The notes below the pieces were generated by a model. The model searched no databases. It was given only the letters and a program-made list of their open reading frames with translations, and was not told the DNA's origin. 17,382 nt of DNA from Methanothrix sp. (GTDB lineage Archaea; Halobacteriota; Methanosarcinia; Methanotrichales; Methanotrichaceae). Shown here in pieces: positions 6,823 through 13,599 of this stretch. A program made the position numbers and the translations under genes. The stretch is from positions 2,680 through 20,061 of the forward strand of contig JAQVZT010000007.1 in NCBI GenBank assembly GCA_028708055.1, in the 5' to 3' direction. Within the stretch, counting starts at the first letter, position 1, and each line of letters starts with the position of its first letter.

Positions 6823-6858
6823 AAGAAATCGATCTAGAAACCAATCTAGAAATCAATC
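6823..6858 (-). repeat. Three 12-bp tandem repeats across the ATP-grasp stop codon
   Basis: On the plus strand three adjacent 12-bp units occupy 6823-6834, 6835-6846 and 6847-6858, of the form tagaaatcaatc. They span the end of the ATP-grasp reading frame. Because 12 is a multiple of three, the downstream copies repeat the C-terminal codons and stop in frame (IDF-stop, IGF-stop, then a diverged copy). Confidence 0.75.
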
Positions 6859-7865
6859 TTGTATGAGTAGGCCTCTTTTTCTTCCAGGTCGGATGTACTG
6901 GATATGCCCGCGGCTGCTCCCAGACCATACTCGCCTTCAAATCCGTGCGGACCCAATGCCTTCATTGATTTCTCTTCGGCATAGCTGGATGCGTCTCCAG
7001 TCATCAGGTAGGAGATGATCTTCTGGAACATATCTGGATAATGGGCATCCTCTCCACCTTCCAGGGAGGGGTTATCATTGACCTCAATGACATAGAGCTT
7101 TCCGTTGCTCTCTTTGATGTCCACACCATACAGTCCGTTGCCGATGGCGTTTCCTGCCTCGCGCCCCAGCTCGATGACTCCCGGCGGAACCTGGTCGGCA
7201 GGCACGCTCTCCACGTCGCAGTAGACGATATGGCCGTTCACTGATGCCTGGATCTTGAAGGTCTCTGAAGGAATGATGTAGCGGCAGGCATAGAGCGGCT
7301 GGCCGTTGATGACTCCCACCCTCCAGTCAAACCTGCTCTCGATGTACTCCTGCACCACGATCCAGTCCGAGAGCTTGAAGAATCTCTTGGCGACCTTCAG
7401 AAGCTCGCCTGGCGAAGAGACCTTCTCCACCCGGACAGAGAAGGAGGTGGATGGCTCCTTCAGCACCAGGGGCGTGCCAAGCTCTTCGAAGAGCTGGGCG
7501 GCTGAGCTCTCATCCAGCTCCTTATTCTTCAGGAACCTGGTTTCAGGCATGGAGACGTTATTCTTCATGAGGTGCATGTACATGTTGATCTTATCGGCAC
7601 AGATGCGGATTGAGCTCGGATCGTCTATCACCGGTATGCCGTACATTTGTGCCATCCTGGATGCCACGTAGGTGATGTTCATGGGATCGGTATTGGCGCG
7701 GATGAAGAGCGCGTCCAGTTTTGGGATCTTTTTGATGTCCACTGGGAAGATGAACTCAGCTGTGTGGCCCATGCTCTCAGCCACGTCCCGGCATTTTACC
7801 ACGGCCGTGAGCTGTTCGGAGCTGCTTAAGGTCTGTCGATTGACGAAGATACCTAGTTTACTCAA
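6846..7865 (-). CDS. RimK-like ATP-grasp ligase
   Basis: Predicted ATP-dependent carboxylate-amine ligase, 339 residues. The N-terminal strand KLGIFVNRQ (3-10) opens the pre-ATP-grasp domain. ADKINMYMHL (90-99) and VLKEPSTSFS (134-143) give the ATP-binding lysines K92 and K136; QEYIESRFDWRVGV (172-185) is the hinge/substrate segment; GVDIKESNGKLYVIEVNDNPSLEGG (247-271) supplies magnesium ligands D249, E261 and N263/N265. A 45-residue tail (about 295-339), rich in Gly/Glu/Ser, extends beyond the fold. The start is TTG at 7863-7865: the next in-frame Met is residue 32, too late for the fold, and a GGTGAG site sits 6-7 nt before the TTG. The TTG overlaps the preceding gene by 8 bp. In many genomes an RLAN-like domain is fused to this ligase; here it is the separate upstream gene. 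Acceptor unknown. Confidence 0.88.
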   Translation of the reverse strand: MSKLGIFVNRQTLSSSEQLTAVVKCRDVAESMGHTAEFIFPVDIKKIPKLDALFIRANTDPMNITYVASRMAQMYGIPVIDDPSSIRICADKINMYMHLMKNNVSMPETRFLKNKELDESSAAQLFEELGTPLVLKEPSTSFSVRVEKVSSPGELLKVAKRFFKLSDWIVVQEYIESRFDWRVGVINGQPLYACRYIIPSETFKIQASVNGHIVYCDVESVPADQVPPGVIELGREAGNAIGNGLYGVDIKESNGKLYVIEVNDNPSLEGGEDAHYPDMFQKIISYLMTGDASSYAEEKSMKALGPHGFEGEYGLGAAAGISSTSDLEEKEAYSYKIDF

Positions 7866-8511
7866 AGCGCCTCACCCTCTTGTCCAGAAGGTCCTGTAAC
7901 ATTTCGGTTTCATCTTTAGATAATTGGGAGTATTTCACCGGAGCCAGGGAAGAAAGCCTGCATCCGGTTTCGTCCTTGACCAGAACTACCTCCACGAGCG
8001 GCAGCCTGAAGACCTCATAGATCTTCTCCGCCAGCGATTTGGCCATCTCACAGCAATTGATGGTCTTGCCGAAGATGGATACGCATTTGCCAACTGTTGT
8101 GGTCTCACTTATCTTCTGATAGCAGAAGGGGTACCTACCGTGGTTGGTAACATGCTTGATTACCTTCTTGGCCTCCTCCAGATCCCTGATCAGGAAGTGG
8201 TCGGACGGCGTGGAGAAGTAGTTCAAGCCGTAGACTATTGCCGGGAGCGAGATATACTGGTTGGATATTATCCAGTCGCAAACTGAAATTCCTGCCAGCT
8301 TTGCTTTCTCGAGGCAGATGGGAACAATATAGGCGTCCAGTACATCGCTGCTGCTGGGCGTGGTCTTGATGCCATCATTCTCGTTCTTGACGATAGTATA
8401 GTACGGCTCCGTCTTGTAAAAATAACTCTCATTAACAATATATTGAGAGTCATCTTCCTTCAAAGTGTACATGATGTCTTTTTTAGGAATATGTTCCCGT
8501 CGTTTGTTCAT
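7858..8511 (-). CDS. RLAN-like protein (RimK-like ATP-grasp N-terminal domain), stand-alone
   Basis: The 217 residues resemble the alpha/beta RLAN domain that usually precedes a RimK-like ATP-grasp domain in one polypeptide. I base this on general pattern (YIVNESYFYKTEPYY at 24-38, GRYPFCYQK at 125-133) and on the ATP-grasp gene directly after it; the assignment is moderate. The protein is cysteine-rich (C66, C78, C130, C143, C153, C154, C184). The start is well supported: ATG at 8511 with GGTGAT at 8518-8523 and a 6-nt spacer. The stop overlaps the TTG start of the ATP-grasp gene by 8 bp, so the two are probably made in equal amounts and act as a split two-chain ligase. First full-size gene of the operon; a possible small peptide ORF ends on its start codon (TAATG). 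RLAN domains are thought to help bind or position the peptide substrate, but the exact role is not established. Confidence 0.7.
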   Translation of the reverse strand: MNKRREHIPKKDIMYTLKEDDSQYIVNESYFYKTEPYYTIVKNENDGIKTTPSSSDVLDAYIVPICLEKAKLAGISVCDWIISNQYISLPAIVYGLNYFSTPSDHFLIRDLEEAKKVIKHVTNHGRYPFCYQKISETTTVGKCVSIFGKTINCCEMAKSLAEKIYEVFRLPLVEVVLVKDETGCRLSSLAPVKYSQLSKDETEMLQDLLDKRVRRFE

Positions 8512-8663
8512 TAAAACATCACCGCATAACCTGCGCGTGAGAAAATAGATCCGTTTGCCGTTTTTTTTGCGTAGGATACCCTACGGTATTTGCTCAGACT
8601 ACGGTGCCCATCGGAATCGGATGCCATCTCTTTCTCAGAAATTGGGATCTCCTCTGCACCCAT
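8511..8663 (-). CDS. Candidate small peptide gene coupled to the amidoligase operon
   Basis: A 50-codon frame runs from ATG 8663 to a TAA (8511-8513) that overlaps the ATG of the RLAN-like gene (TAATG). The peptide begins MGAEEIPISEKE, has a basic Ser/Tyr-rich centre (SKYRRVSYAKK at 24-34) and ends AGYAVMF. A second start, Met13 (8627), would give 38 residues; a purine-rich AGAGGAG lies about 20 bp before it. A TATA-like element (8677-8690) upstream means the operon transcript may include all or most of the frame. I do not recognise the sequence. It could be a leader peptide, a carrier or precursor peptide for the ligases, or a chance frame; an open frame of this length is not improbable by chance. 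Confidence 0.35.
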   Translation of the reverse strand: MGAEEIPISEKEMASDSDGHRSLSKYRRVSYAKKTANGSIFSRAGYAVMF

Positions 8664-8676
8664 ACAGCTAGCTGGT

Positions 8677-8690
8677 AGTATTTATTGTTA
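8677..8690 (-). promoter_or_regulatory. Candidate TATA element of the amidoligase operon
   Basis: The minus strand reads TAACAATAAATACT. It predicts transcription start near 8656, inside the small ORF's first codons, which would favour its Met13 start. A weaker alternative (TCTATTTTC, about 8541-8550) would start the RNA at the RLAN ribosome-binding site and exclude the small ORF. Confidence 0.3.
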
Positions 8691-8777
8691 TCGACCATTG
8701 GCTGGAATCATCCCTGCCTTCCTCCCTCTTGCCAGGACCATCGCTATCTGCCGGAATTGCAGTATCGTTAAAGATCG

Positions 8778-10946
8778 TTATGTTTTCATCCCGATGAATG
8801 AGTCTCCATGCGTTTTACGCGAATTGCCTTCAAGCAGCAGCATCAACTTCTGCGGGCTCTTAGCCGGAAGGCTGCAGACATGATCGGTGCATACGTAGGC
8901 TGAAACCGTTTCTTGATCATGGGGCAGATTGCGGGTGAACGGCACAATCTCTCTGATCTCTTTTCCGTCTACCAGCACTGTGGATTTGTTGGGCAGGAAC
9001 CGGGATCTCATGGCCCGGAGCATCTCTGCTATCGTCCCATCCTCACGGCTTCCGAGAAGAGCTACTTCAGAGGTAGGTCCGATGGCATAGTCCAGAGAGC
9101 TGAGGAGCATGCTCTGCCCGAAGCCTGATGTCCTTGGTGCGCCGCTTGCCAGCTTCCAGGCCATCTCTTCCAGTTCGGTCCTTCCGGAGAGGTGCATGAG
9201 CCGGAGAAGGTTATGCATAGCAATGGAATTTCCGGATGGAATTGCGCCGTCGTAATACTCTTTTTTGCGCAGCAGCAGATCCTCTCCGTCGTCCGGGGAG
9301 AAGAACAGGCCGCCCTGATCCTGGTCCCGATCCCTATCCCAGAAATGCTCCATCATGGCATCATTCAGCTCAAGAGCCTTTTTCAGGTATCTGGCATCAA
9401 AGACCGTCTCATAGAGATCGAGAAGTCCCCAGATCAGGAAGGCATAATCGTCCAGGCTGGCGGAGATGCCTGCCCCATTTCTGTAGCGGTGAAGCAGCCG
9501 GCCATCGGCGCTCGTCATCTCCTTCAAAATAAAGTCAGCAGCCTTTATTGCAGCTCTTTCGTACTCTGCTGCTTTTGCTTCGAACAGTGCGGACAGGGCC
9601 TGAGAGGCTCTCGCCAGGGCGGAGATCATCAGTCCATTCCAGTCGGTGAGGATCTTATCGTCCTTCAGAGGATGCTCTCTCTTCTCCCTGGCCTGAAATA
9701 GCCTGGTCCTCAGCCTCTCCATCCGGTCGATGAGATCGGGCAGGCTTATCTTCAGGACGGAGGCCGCGTCCTCCAGCGACGATCTCAGGCGGAGGATGTT
9801 TCTTTCCTTCTCGAAGTTTCCGCTCTCATGCACATCGAAAAGCCGGATCATGAGCCTGAAATCCTCGCTGTCCAGGCTCTCTTTCAGCTCTTTTGCCGTC
9901 CAGAGGTAGAATTTGCCCTCTTCCCCCTCGCTGTCAGCGTCCTCAGCCGAGAGAAAACCCCCCTGGGGTGCGGTCATGTCCCGGAGCACATAATCCAGGA
10001 TTTCGCCTGCCGTTCTCCCGTACTCCTCTTTTCCTGTGGCCTGGAAAGTTTCGATGTAGGCGATGGCCATCAGAGCCTGGTCGTAGAGCATCTTCTCGAA
10101 ATGGGGCACGAGCCACTGGGCGTCTGTCGAGTATCTATGAAATCCGAATCCCACATGATCGTAGATTCCGCCCTGGCGCATGGCCTGAAGCGTCTCCTCG
10201 ACCATCTGCAAAGCATGCCCCTCTCCAGTTCTTTTCCAGTAGCGCAGGAGGAAGAAGAGGTTGTGCGGAGAGGGAAACTTGGGTGCAGTGCCGAAGCCGC
10301 CGTTCTGGGTATCGTAGATTGAGGACAGGGCCTCGTAACCACGGTCGAGGGCGGTTTCGTCCAGGTTCGGGGCATCCGCCCCGGCGGGAGGCTCGATCTG
10401 CCCCCGGATAAAATCGATGATCTTATCAGCCGAGTCCAGAAGATGATCTCTGTTTTTCTCCCATAGCTCCTGGACTTTTGGTATGATCTCCATCATCCCT
10501 GCCTGGCCGCGGCTCCCCGACTTGGGAATGTAGGTGGCGGCAAAGAAGGGCTTTTTGTCCGGAGTCATAATAATAGTAAGCGGCCAGCCGCCCCTGCCGG
10601 TCATGGCCTGGGCAAAGCCCATGTAGATCTGGTCAATGTCCGGCCTCTCCTCCCGGTCTACCTTTATGCATATGAAGGCCCGGTTCATGAGGGCGGCAAC
10701 TTCGGGGTCCTCGAAGGACTCGTGGGCCATGACATGGCACCAGTGGCAGGTGGAGTAGCCGATGGAGAGGAAGATGGGCCTGTCCTCTTTGGCAGCGGCC
10801 AGGAAGGCCTCCTCGCCCCAGGGGTACCAGTTCACGGGGTTGTGGGCGTGCTGGAGGAGGTAGGGGCTCTTTTCGGAGAGGAGGCGGTTGGCTGTGGTGA
10901 TGGCCAAGGAATCGTCCTTGTTGGGGCCGCAATCTTTCAACATCAT
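8778..10946 (-). CDS. DUF255 / thioredoxin-fold protein (YyaL / SPATA20 family)
   Basis: A 722-residue cytoplasmic protein of the family that includes B. subtilis YyaL and mammalian SPATA20. An N-terminal thioredoxin-like domain opens with NRLLSEKSPYLLQHAHNPVNW (20-40) and carries the CHWC motif (C67, C70) in STCHWCHVMAHESFED. It is followed by an (alpha/alpha)-barrel six-hairpin glycosidase-like domain with conserved FGTAPKFPSPHNL, HFEKMLYDQA and ILTDWNGLM segments. Length is normal for the family. A redox or protein-folding role is often proposed, but the substrate is unknown. Two ATGs (10946 and 10943) and a TTG (10940) are possible starts; the GAGGT at 10948-10952 is too close to the first ATG and fits the later ones better, changing only one or two residues. 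It has its own promoter in the A/T-rich spacer and is separated from the amidoligase operon by 266 bp. Confidence 0.95.
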   Translation of the reverse strand: MMLKDCGPNKDDSLAITTANRLLSEKSPYLLQHAHNPVNWYPWGEEAFLAAAKEDRPIFLSIGYSTCHWCHVMAHESFEDPEVAALMNRAFICIKVDREERPDIDQIYMGFAQAMTGRGGWPLTIIMTPDKKPFFAATYIPKSGSRGQAGMMEIIPKVQELWEKNRDHLLDSADKIIDFIRGQIEPPAGADAPNLDETALDRGYEALSSIYDTQNGGFGTAPKFPSPHNLFFLLRYWKRTGEGHALQMVEETLQAMRQGGIYDHVGFGFHRYSTDAQWLVPHFEKMLYDQALMAIAYIETFQATGKEEYGRTAGEILDYVLRDMTAPQGGFLSAEDADSEGEEGKFYLWTAKELKESLDSEDFRLMIRLFDVHESGNFEKERNILRLRSSLEDAASVLKISLPDLIDRMERLRTRLFQAREKREHPLKDDKILTDWNGLMISALARASQALSALFEAKAAEYERAAIKAADFILKEMTSADGRLLHRYRNGAGISASLDDYAFLIWGLLDLYETVFDARYLKKALELNDAMMEHFWDRDRDQDQGGLFFSPDDGEDLLLRKKEYYDGAIPSGNSIAMHNLLRLMHLSGRTELEEMAWKLASGAPRTSGFGQSMLLSSLDYAIGPTSEVALLGSREDGTIAEMLRAMRSRFLPNKSTVLVDGKEIREIVPFTRNLPHDQETVSAYVCTDHVCSLPAKSPQKLMLLLEGNSRKTHGDSFIGMKT

Positions 10947-10994
10947 AACCTCATAATGGCTATGCTACTGTTAATACTTGAATTTTTGTGTAAA

Positions 10995-11006
10995 CAATAT
11001 ATAAAA
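10995..11006 (-). promoter_or_regulatory. TATA box for the DUF255 gene
   Basis: The minus strand reads TTTATATATTG, about 50 bp before the start codon, giving an inferred transcription start near 10975. Confidence 0.5.
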
Positions 11007-11012
11007 AATTTT

Positions 11013-11023
11013 AAAAAAAAAAA
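11013..11023 (-). terminator. T11 terminator after the three-module exported protein gene
   Basis: An 11-base T run on the minus strand lies within 25 bp of the stop at 11035. It sits immediately before the next gene's TATA box, so termination and initiation share about 40 bp. Confidence 0.6.
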
Positions 11024-11034
11024 TAAATATATTT

Positions 11035-11868
11035 TCAAAATAGGCGTATATCGTTAGGCGAGACGGAACCTATCGGATTTACGTCAAAATACACGACATC
11101 TCCATCGTCAAATACTGCGCTATTGGGTGGCACAGGGAGGATATTGCCGTTTGCATTATAGAACGATAGCGCTGCATTAACGAGTGAGATTGTAATGACA
11201 GGGCCTGCGTTTGGATTTAGAGGGAACGGATTAAAGAATGGCAGCAAAGGCCGTGCAGCATCAGAATCGGCATTTGACACTCTCGAACCAGCCGGGAAAC
11301 CAGCAAATGACGTTATTCTTACATCGTTTGTGCCTGTTGTTCCCGCCACCGCCGGAGCAAGATCGAGGTACACTGGATCCCCTAGTCCATATCCTTGTCC
11401 ACCGTCTACTTCCATATATCCGAAAGCAATTGGCGGAACAAATACTCCCCTAAAACTTGCTGTATTTGGAGGAACCGATGGAAGAAGTTGTTGACCAATG
11501 TCAGAATCTCCTGGCTTCACGTAAGATCCTGCAGGATAATTCCCCCAACCTGTCAAACGGATGTTGTTTGCCCGGACTATTCTAGTGGCTGTACCTATTG
11601 AACTGCCGAATTGCAGATATACAACATCTTGATTATCGAATAACCCTGGTGTGGCTCCAACATCCCAGAAGCTTACAAAGGCCAGCCATTGGGTTGTGAC
11701 AGGCGGAACCCCTCCTATACCTCCAATTGGTGCAAATGGAGACAGTGGCAATCCCACATCCGGGTCTCCCGCCTGCACCTTCGTTCCATACGTTCCTTGC
11801 GCTTCTGCCAGGCCGGATGCGAGTATCGCCAGGCATAGCAGAATGCATATCGAGAGTTTATTATTCAC
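11035..11868 (-). CDS. Exported protein with three similar modules
   Basis: Function unknown. The signal peptide is residues 1-23 (cleavage likely after AEA or AQG). The mature protein consists of three tandem modules of about 80-85 residues (about 28-113, 114-193 and 194-277). Each opens with a Gly-x-x-Val...D-(P/S)-D segment (KVQAGDPDVG, YVKPGDSDIG, RVSNADSDAA) followed by a leucine/proline stretch. Each then has a D-x-VY-(L/F) strand (NQDVVYLQF, LGDPVYLDL, DGDVVYFDV) and closes with N-(N/D)-(I/V)-R-(L/I). The linkers GNYPAGS and AGFPAGS recur between modules. The spacing suggests a repeated beta-rich, perhaps calcium-binding unit; I recall similar modules in other methanogen surface proteins but cannot name a family. 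Start is GTG at 11866-11868 with a good GAGGTG site and 6-nt spacer. TATA box at 11904-11913. Confidence 0.85.
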   Translation of the reverse strand: MNNKLSICILLCLAILASGLAEAQGTYGTKVQAGDPDVGLPLSPFAPIGGIGGVPPVTTQWLAFVSFWDVGATPGLFDNQDVVYLQFGSSIGTATRIVRANNIRLTGWGNYPAGSYVKPGDSDIGQQLLPSVPPNTASFRGVFVPPIAFGYMEVDGGQGYGLGDPVYLDLAPAVAGTTGTNDVRITSFAGFPAGSRVSNADSDAARPLLPFFNPFPLNPNAGPVITISLVNAALSFYNANGNILPVPPNSAVFDDGDVVYFDVNPIGSVSPNDIRLF

Positions 11869-11903
11869 GATTACACCTCTTTTTAAAGTAATATATTTTG
11901 TTA

Positions 11904-11913
11904 CCTTATAAAG
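11904..11913 (-). promoter_or_regulatory. TATA box for the three-module exported protein
   Basis: CTTTATAAGG on the minus strand gives an inferred start near 11881. The resulting leader is about 13 nt and contains the GAGGTG ribosome-binding site before the GTG start. Confidence 0.55.
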
Positions 11914-12313
11914 ATATGCATTTTTGATATACTAATTTAATTATATGGTAAAAAACCTTTTAAAAAATTATTAGCATAATTAGAGAAAGTTTCCAGATAC
12001 AGTGCTTATAAATCGCATCTTTTAGGCTGCTTTGCCAGATGAACCATCTGCGCATATATTTTGCAGTTATCAATTTTATTTAATGTAATCTATATGATAA
12101 TCAAAGTATTTCATACTATTATCGTTTTGATTTCAGATAGCTTCGCGAATAAACGTCAAAATTATTTTGCAATTCTGCCTGCATTACGCTTCTGTCTGAG
12201 GAGCAAACAGTTGCGAATAATTTTACAGAGTCTGGTTTCGTTTTCAATATTATTATCTCTACTATAATTACCATCATTCCCTTGAATATTCATATGATAA
12301 TTTCTTTCGATAT
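11914..12313. other. AT-rich spacer of about 400 bp without a convincing gene
   Basis: The stretch lies between divergent exported-protein genes and is rich in A/T. A 68-codon frame at 12061-12267 (TTG start, hydrophobic, no ribosome-binding site) looks accidental. The one structured item is a promoter-like CTTATAAAT at 12005-12013 followed by the short hairpin CAGATG/CATCTG (12036-12050), which could begin a small RNA. Nothing else is recognisable. Confidence 0.5.
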
Positions 12314-12323
12314 GTTTATATCC
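12314..12323 (+). promoter_or_regulatory. TATA box for the exported protein at 12374
   Basis: GTTTATATCC lies about 55 bp before the ATG and predicts transcription start near 12345, inside the inverted repeat that follows. Confidence 0.5.
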
Positions 12324-12342
12324 CTTAAAGGGAGATTCTTCG

Positions 12343-12360
12343 TATACTCGATAGAGTATA
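12343..12360 (+). promoter_or_regulatory. Perfect 7-bp inverted repeat at the transcription start region
   Basis: TATACTC (12343-12349) and GAGTATA (12354-12360) pair perfectly around a GATA spacer and abut the GGGGTGA ribosome-binding site (12361-12367). It is either an operator over the start point or a 5' hairpin that could mask the ribosome-binding site. Confidence 0.45.
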
Positions 12361-12373
12361 GGGGTGAATTAGT

Positions 12374-13243
12374 ATGAAGGGAGTAGTAATAGCGACAGCT
12401 TTGATTCTATTGCTATGCTGCTGTACCGCATTGGCGAATCCACCATTGGCGCCGCCAGTACAGTACGAACAGTTTTGTGAAGCGCAGAAGATATCCGGGA
12501 GCGGCGTTATCGATATGAGTACCTCAATAGTCGATAAGAAGATCGCTCTGGAGTACTTCAACAACATGGCCGGCGACGGCGACTTTGAGCTTGATCAGGA
12601 AAATGCCTACTCACAGAATTCCGATAAGCTGAAGAGAAATATTTCCTCGGCAAACGGCGGAAATGAGAGCCAGCTCAATCTGTACGATGCCACCAAGCTT
12701 ACCTATTCTAGCAAGGACACGCCACTCATGGGCTCCAAGCTCTTGCATTCCAAGGAGTTCTACGGCGGAATAGGTGCCAAGGTCCAGGAGAATTTCGCGG
12801 TTTATGAGATGGAACAGGATCAAAAGTCATTCTTCGTCTCGACCACGCCATACAATCCTCAGGAGCCGGCAGCGCCTGTTAACCAGGACTACCTGCAGCT
12901 TCTGTCATTGTATTATCCAGAGGAGTATGCCAAGTACATGGCACAGACCACGCACACCATAACTCCAGAGCAGCTTATTAAAGAGCTGAAAGATGCTGGA
13001 AGGGACACCGCGCGGGTCTCTGCCCTGATGGGCAATAATCCGGCTCATTTGATTGGCCTTGAGACCAAGAATTCCTTCAACGGCACATGGGGAACGGATG
13101 CTTCCATGCACAAGATATTCTACAAGGACATCAAGGCTCACGAGATGTTCTCGGGAGTATTCGAGGCAGAGAAGACCATCAAGTTCCATGAGAATCCCGT
13201 GCCGGAAATGGATCGGCCTGTCTGCGACGGCATAGATTGCTAG
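12374..13243 (+). CDS. Exported protein of unknown function
   Basis: I do not recognise a named family. The 289-residue product has a signal peptide (1-21, with three consecutive cysteines C15-C17 and cleavage after ALA), so it is exported. The mature part is hydrophilic and of mixed charge. It contains VDKKIALEYFNNMAGDGDFE (about 53-72), a beta-rich centre with repeated LMGSKLLHSKEF and QENFAVYEME segments, and NSFNGTWGTDASMHKIFYKD (about 233-252). The end is cysteine-bearing (RPVCDGIDC, C284 and C289), and C35 is the only other mature cysteine. The start is firm: ATG with a GGTGA site and 7-nt spacer. It stands alone, with its own promoter and a T5/T6 terminator. By style it looks like a methanogen-restricted surface protein. 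Confidence 0.82.
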   Translation: MKGVVIATALILLLCCCTALANPPLAPPVQYEQFCEAQKISGSGVIDMSTSIVDKKIALEYFNNMAGDGDFELDQENAYSQNSDKLKRNISSANGGNESQLNLYDATKLTYSSKDTPLMGSKLLHSKEFYGGIGAKVQENFAVYEMEQDQKSFFVSTTPYNPQEPAAPVNQDYLQLLSLYYPEEYAKYMAQTTHTITPEQLIKELKDAGRDTARVSALMGNNPAHLIGLETKNSFNGTWGTDASMHKIFYKDIKAHEMFSGVFEAEKTIKFHENPVPEMDRPVCDGIDC

Positions 13244-13260
13244 AAAACCGGCAATCTCCA

Positions 13261-13273
13261 TTTTTCATTTTTT
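13261..13273 (+). terminator. Oligo-T terminator after the exported protein gene
   Basis: T5 (13261-13265) and T6 (13268-13273) lie 18-30 bp beyond the stop codon on the plus strand. Confidence 0.55.
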
Positions 13274-13599
13274 GCAGATTTATCTCCCGAATCCCATTAG
13301 ACTTAACCACTCTTTGAGCAAAGTTGTGGGCATCAAGGTTCGACTGAGAAATACGCGAGGTCCATCCTCATGAGCCCGGAGGCCGCCGATATCTGCCATT
13401 AGCTTCATATCACCAATGATGCGCATTATTCAGCCTATCTGGCTTTTTCGTCCCATGATTGCAGTTGTTTGATGGCATGAGCGATCATCTAAAGGGTCCG
13501 CCCAGATGCATTGTGAACGCCTGCAAATGCAATTTTGCCGCAGCATTCATTTGCCGATCAAAAACTTTTTCAGAAAACTGCAAACGAAAATGATATCTA
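13274..13599. other. Spacer of about 325 bp with a palindrome and a marginal ORF
   Basis: No recognisable gene. An imperfect palindrome at 13307-13329 pairs CCAC with GTGG and CTTTG with CAAAG around AG. A 48-codon minus-strand frame (ATG 13426, stop 13280-13282) begins MRIIGDMKLMADIGG; it has no promoter or strong ribosome-binding site and may be chance or a remnant. T-rich sequence just below 13600 on the minus strand probably ends the tRNA transcript. No duplicated tRNA end indicating an integration site was seen. Confidence 0.4.

Noticed and set aside
9192..9701. 169-codon plus-strand frame, and several others, opposite the DUF255 gene
   Set aside because: These are antisense shadows of a 722-residue conserved protein; composition follows the opposite strand's codon bias.
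12061..12267. 68-codon hydrophobic frame in the AT-rich spacer
   Set aside because: TTG start, no ribosome-binding site, and low-complexity Ile/Leu composition expected from AT-rich DNA.
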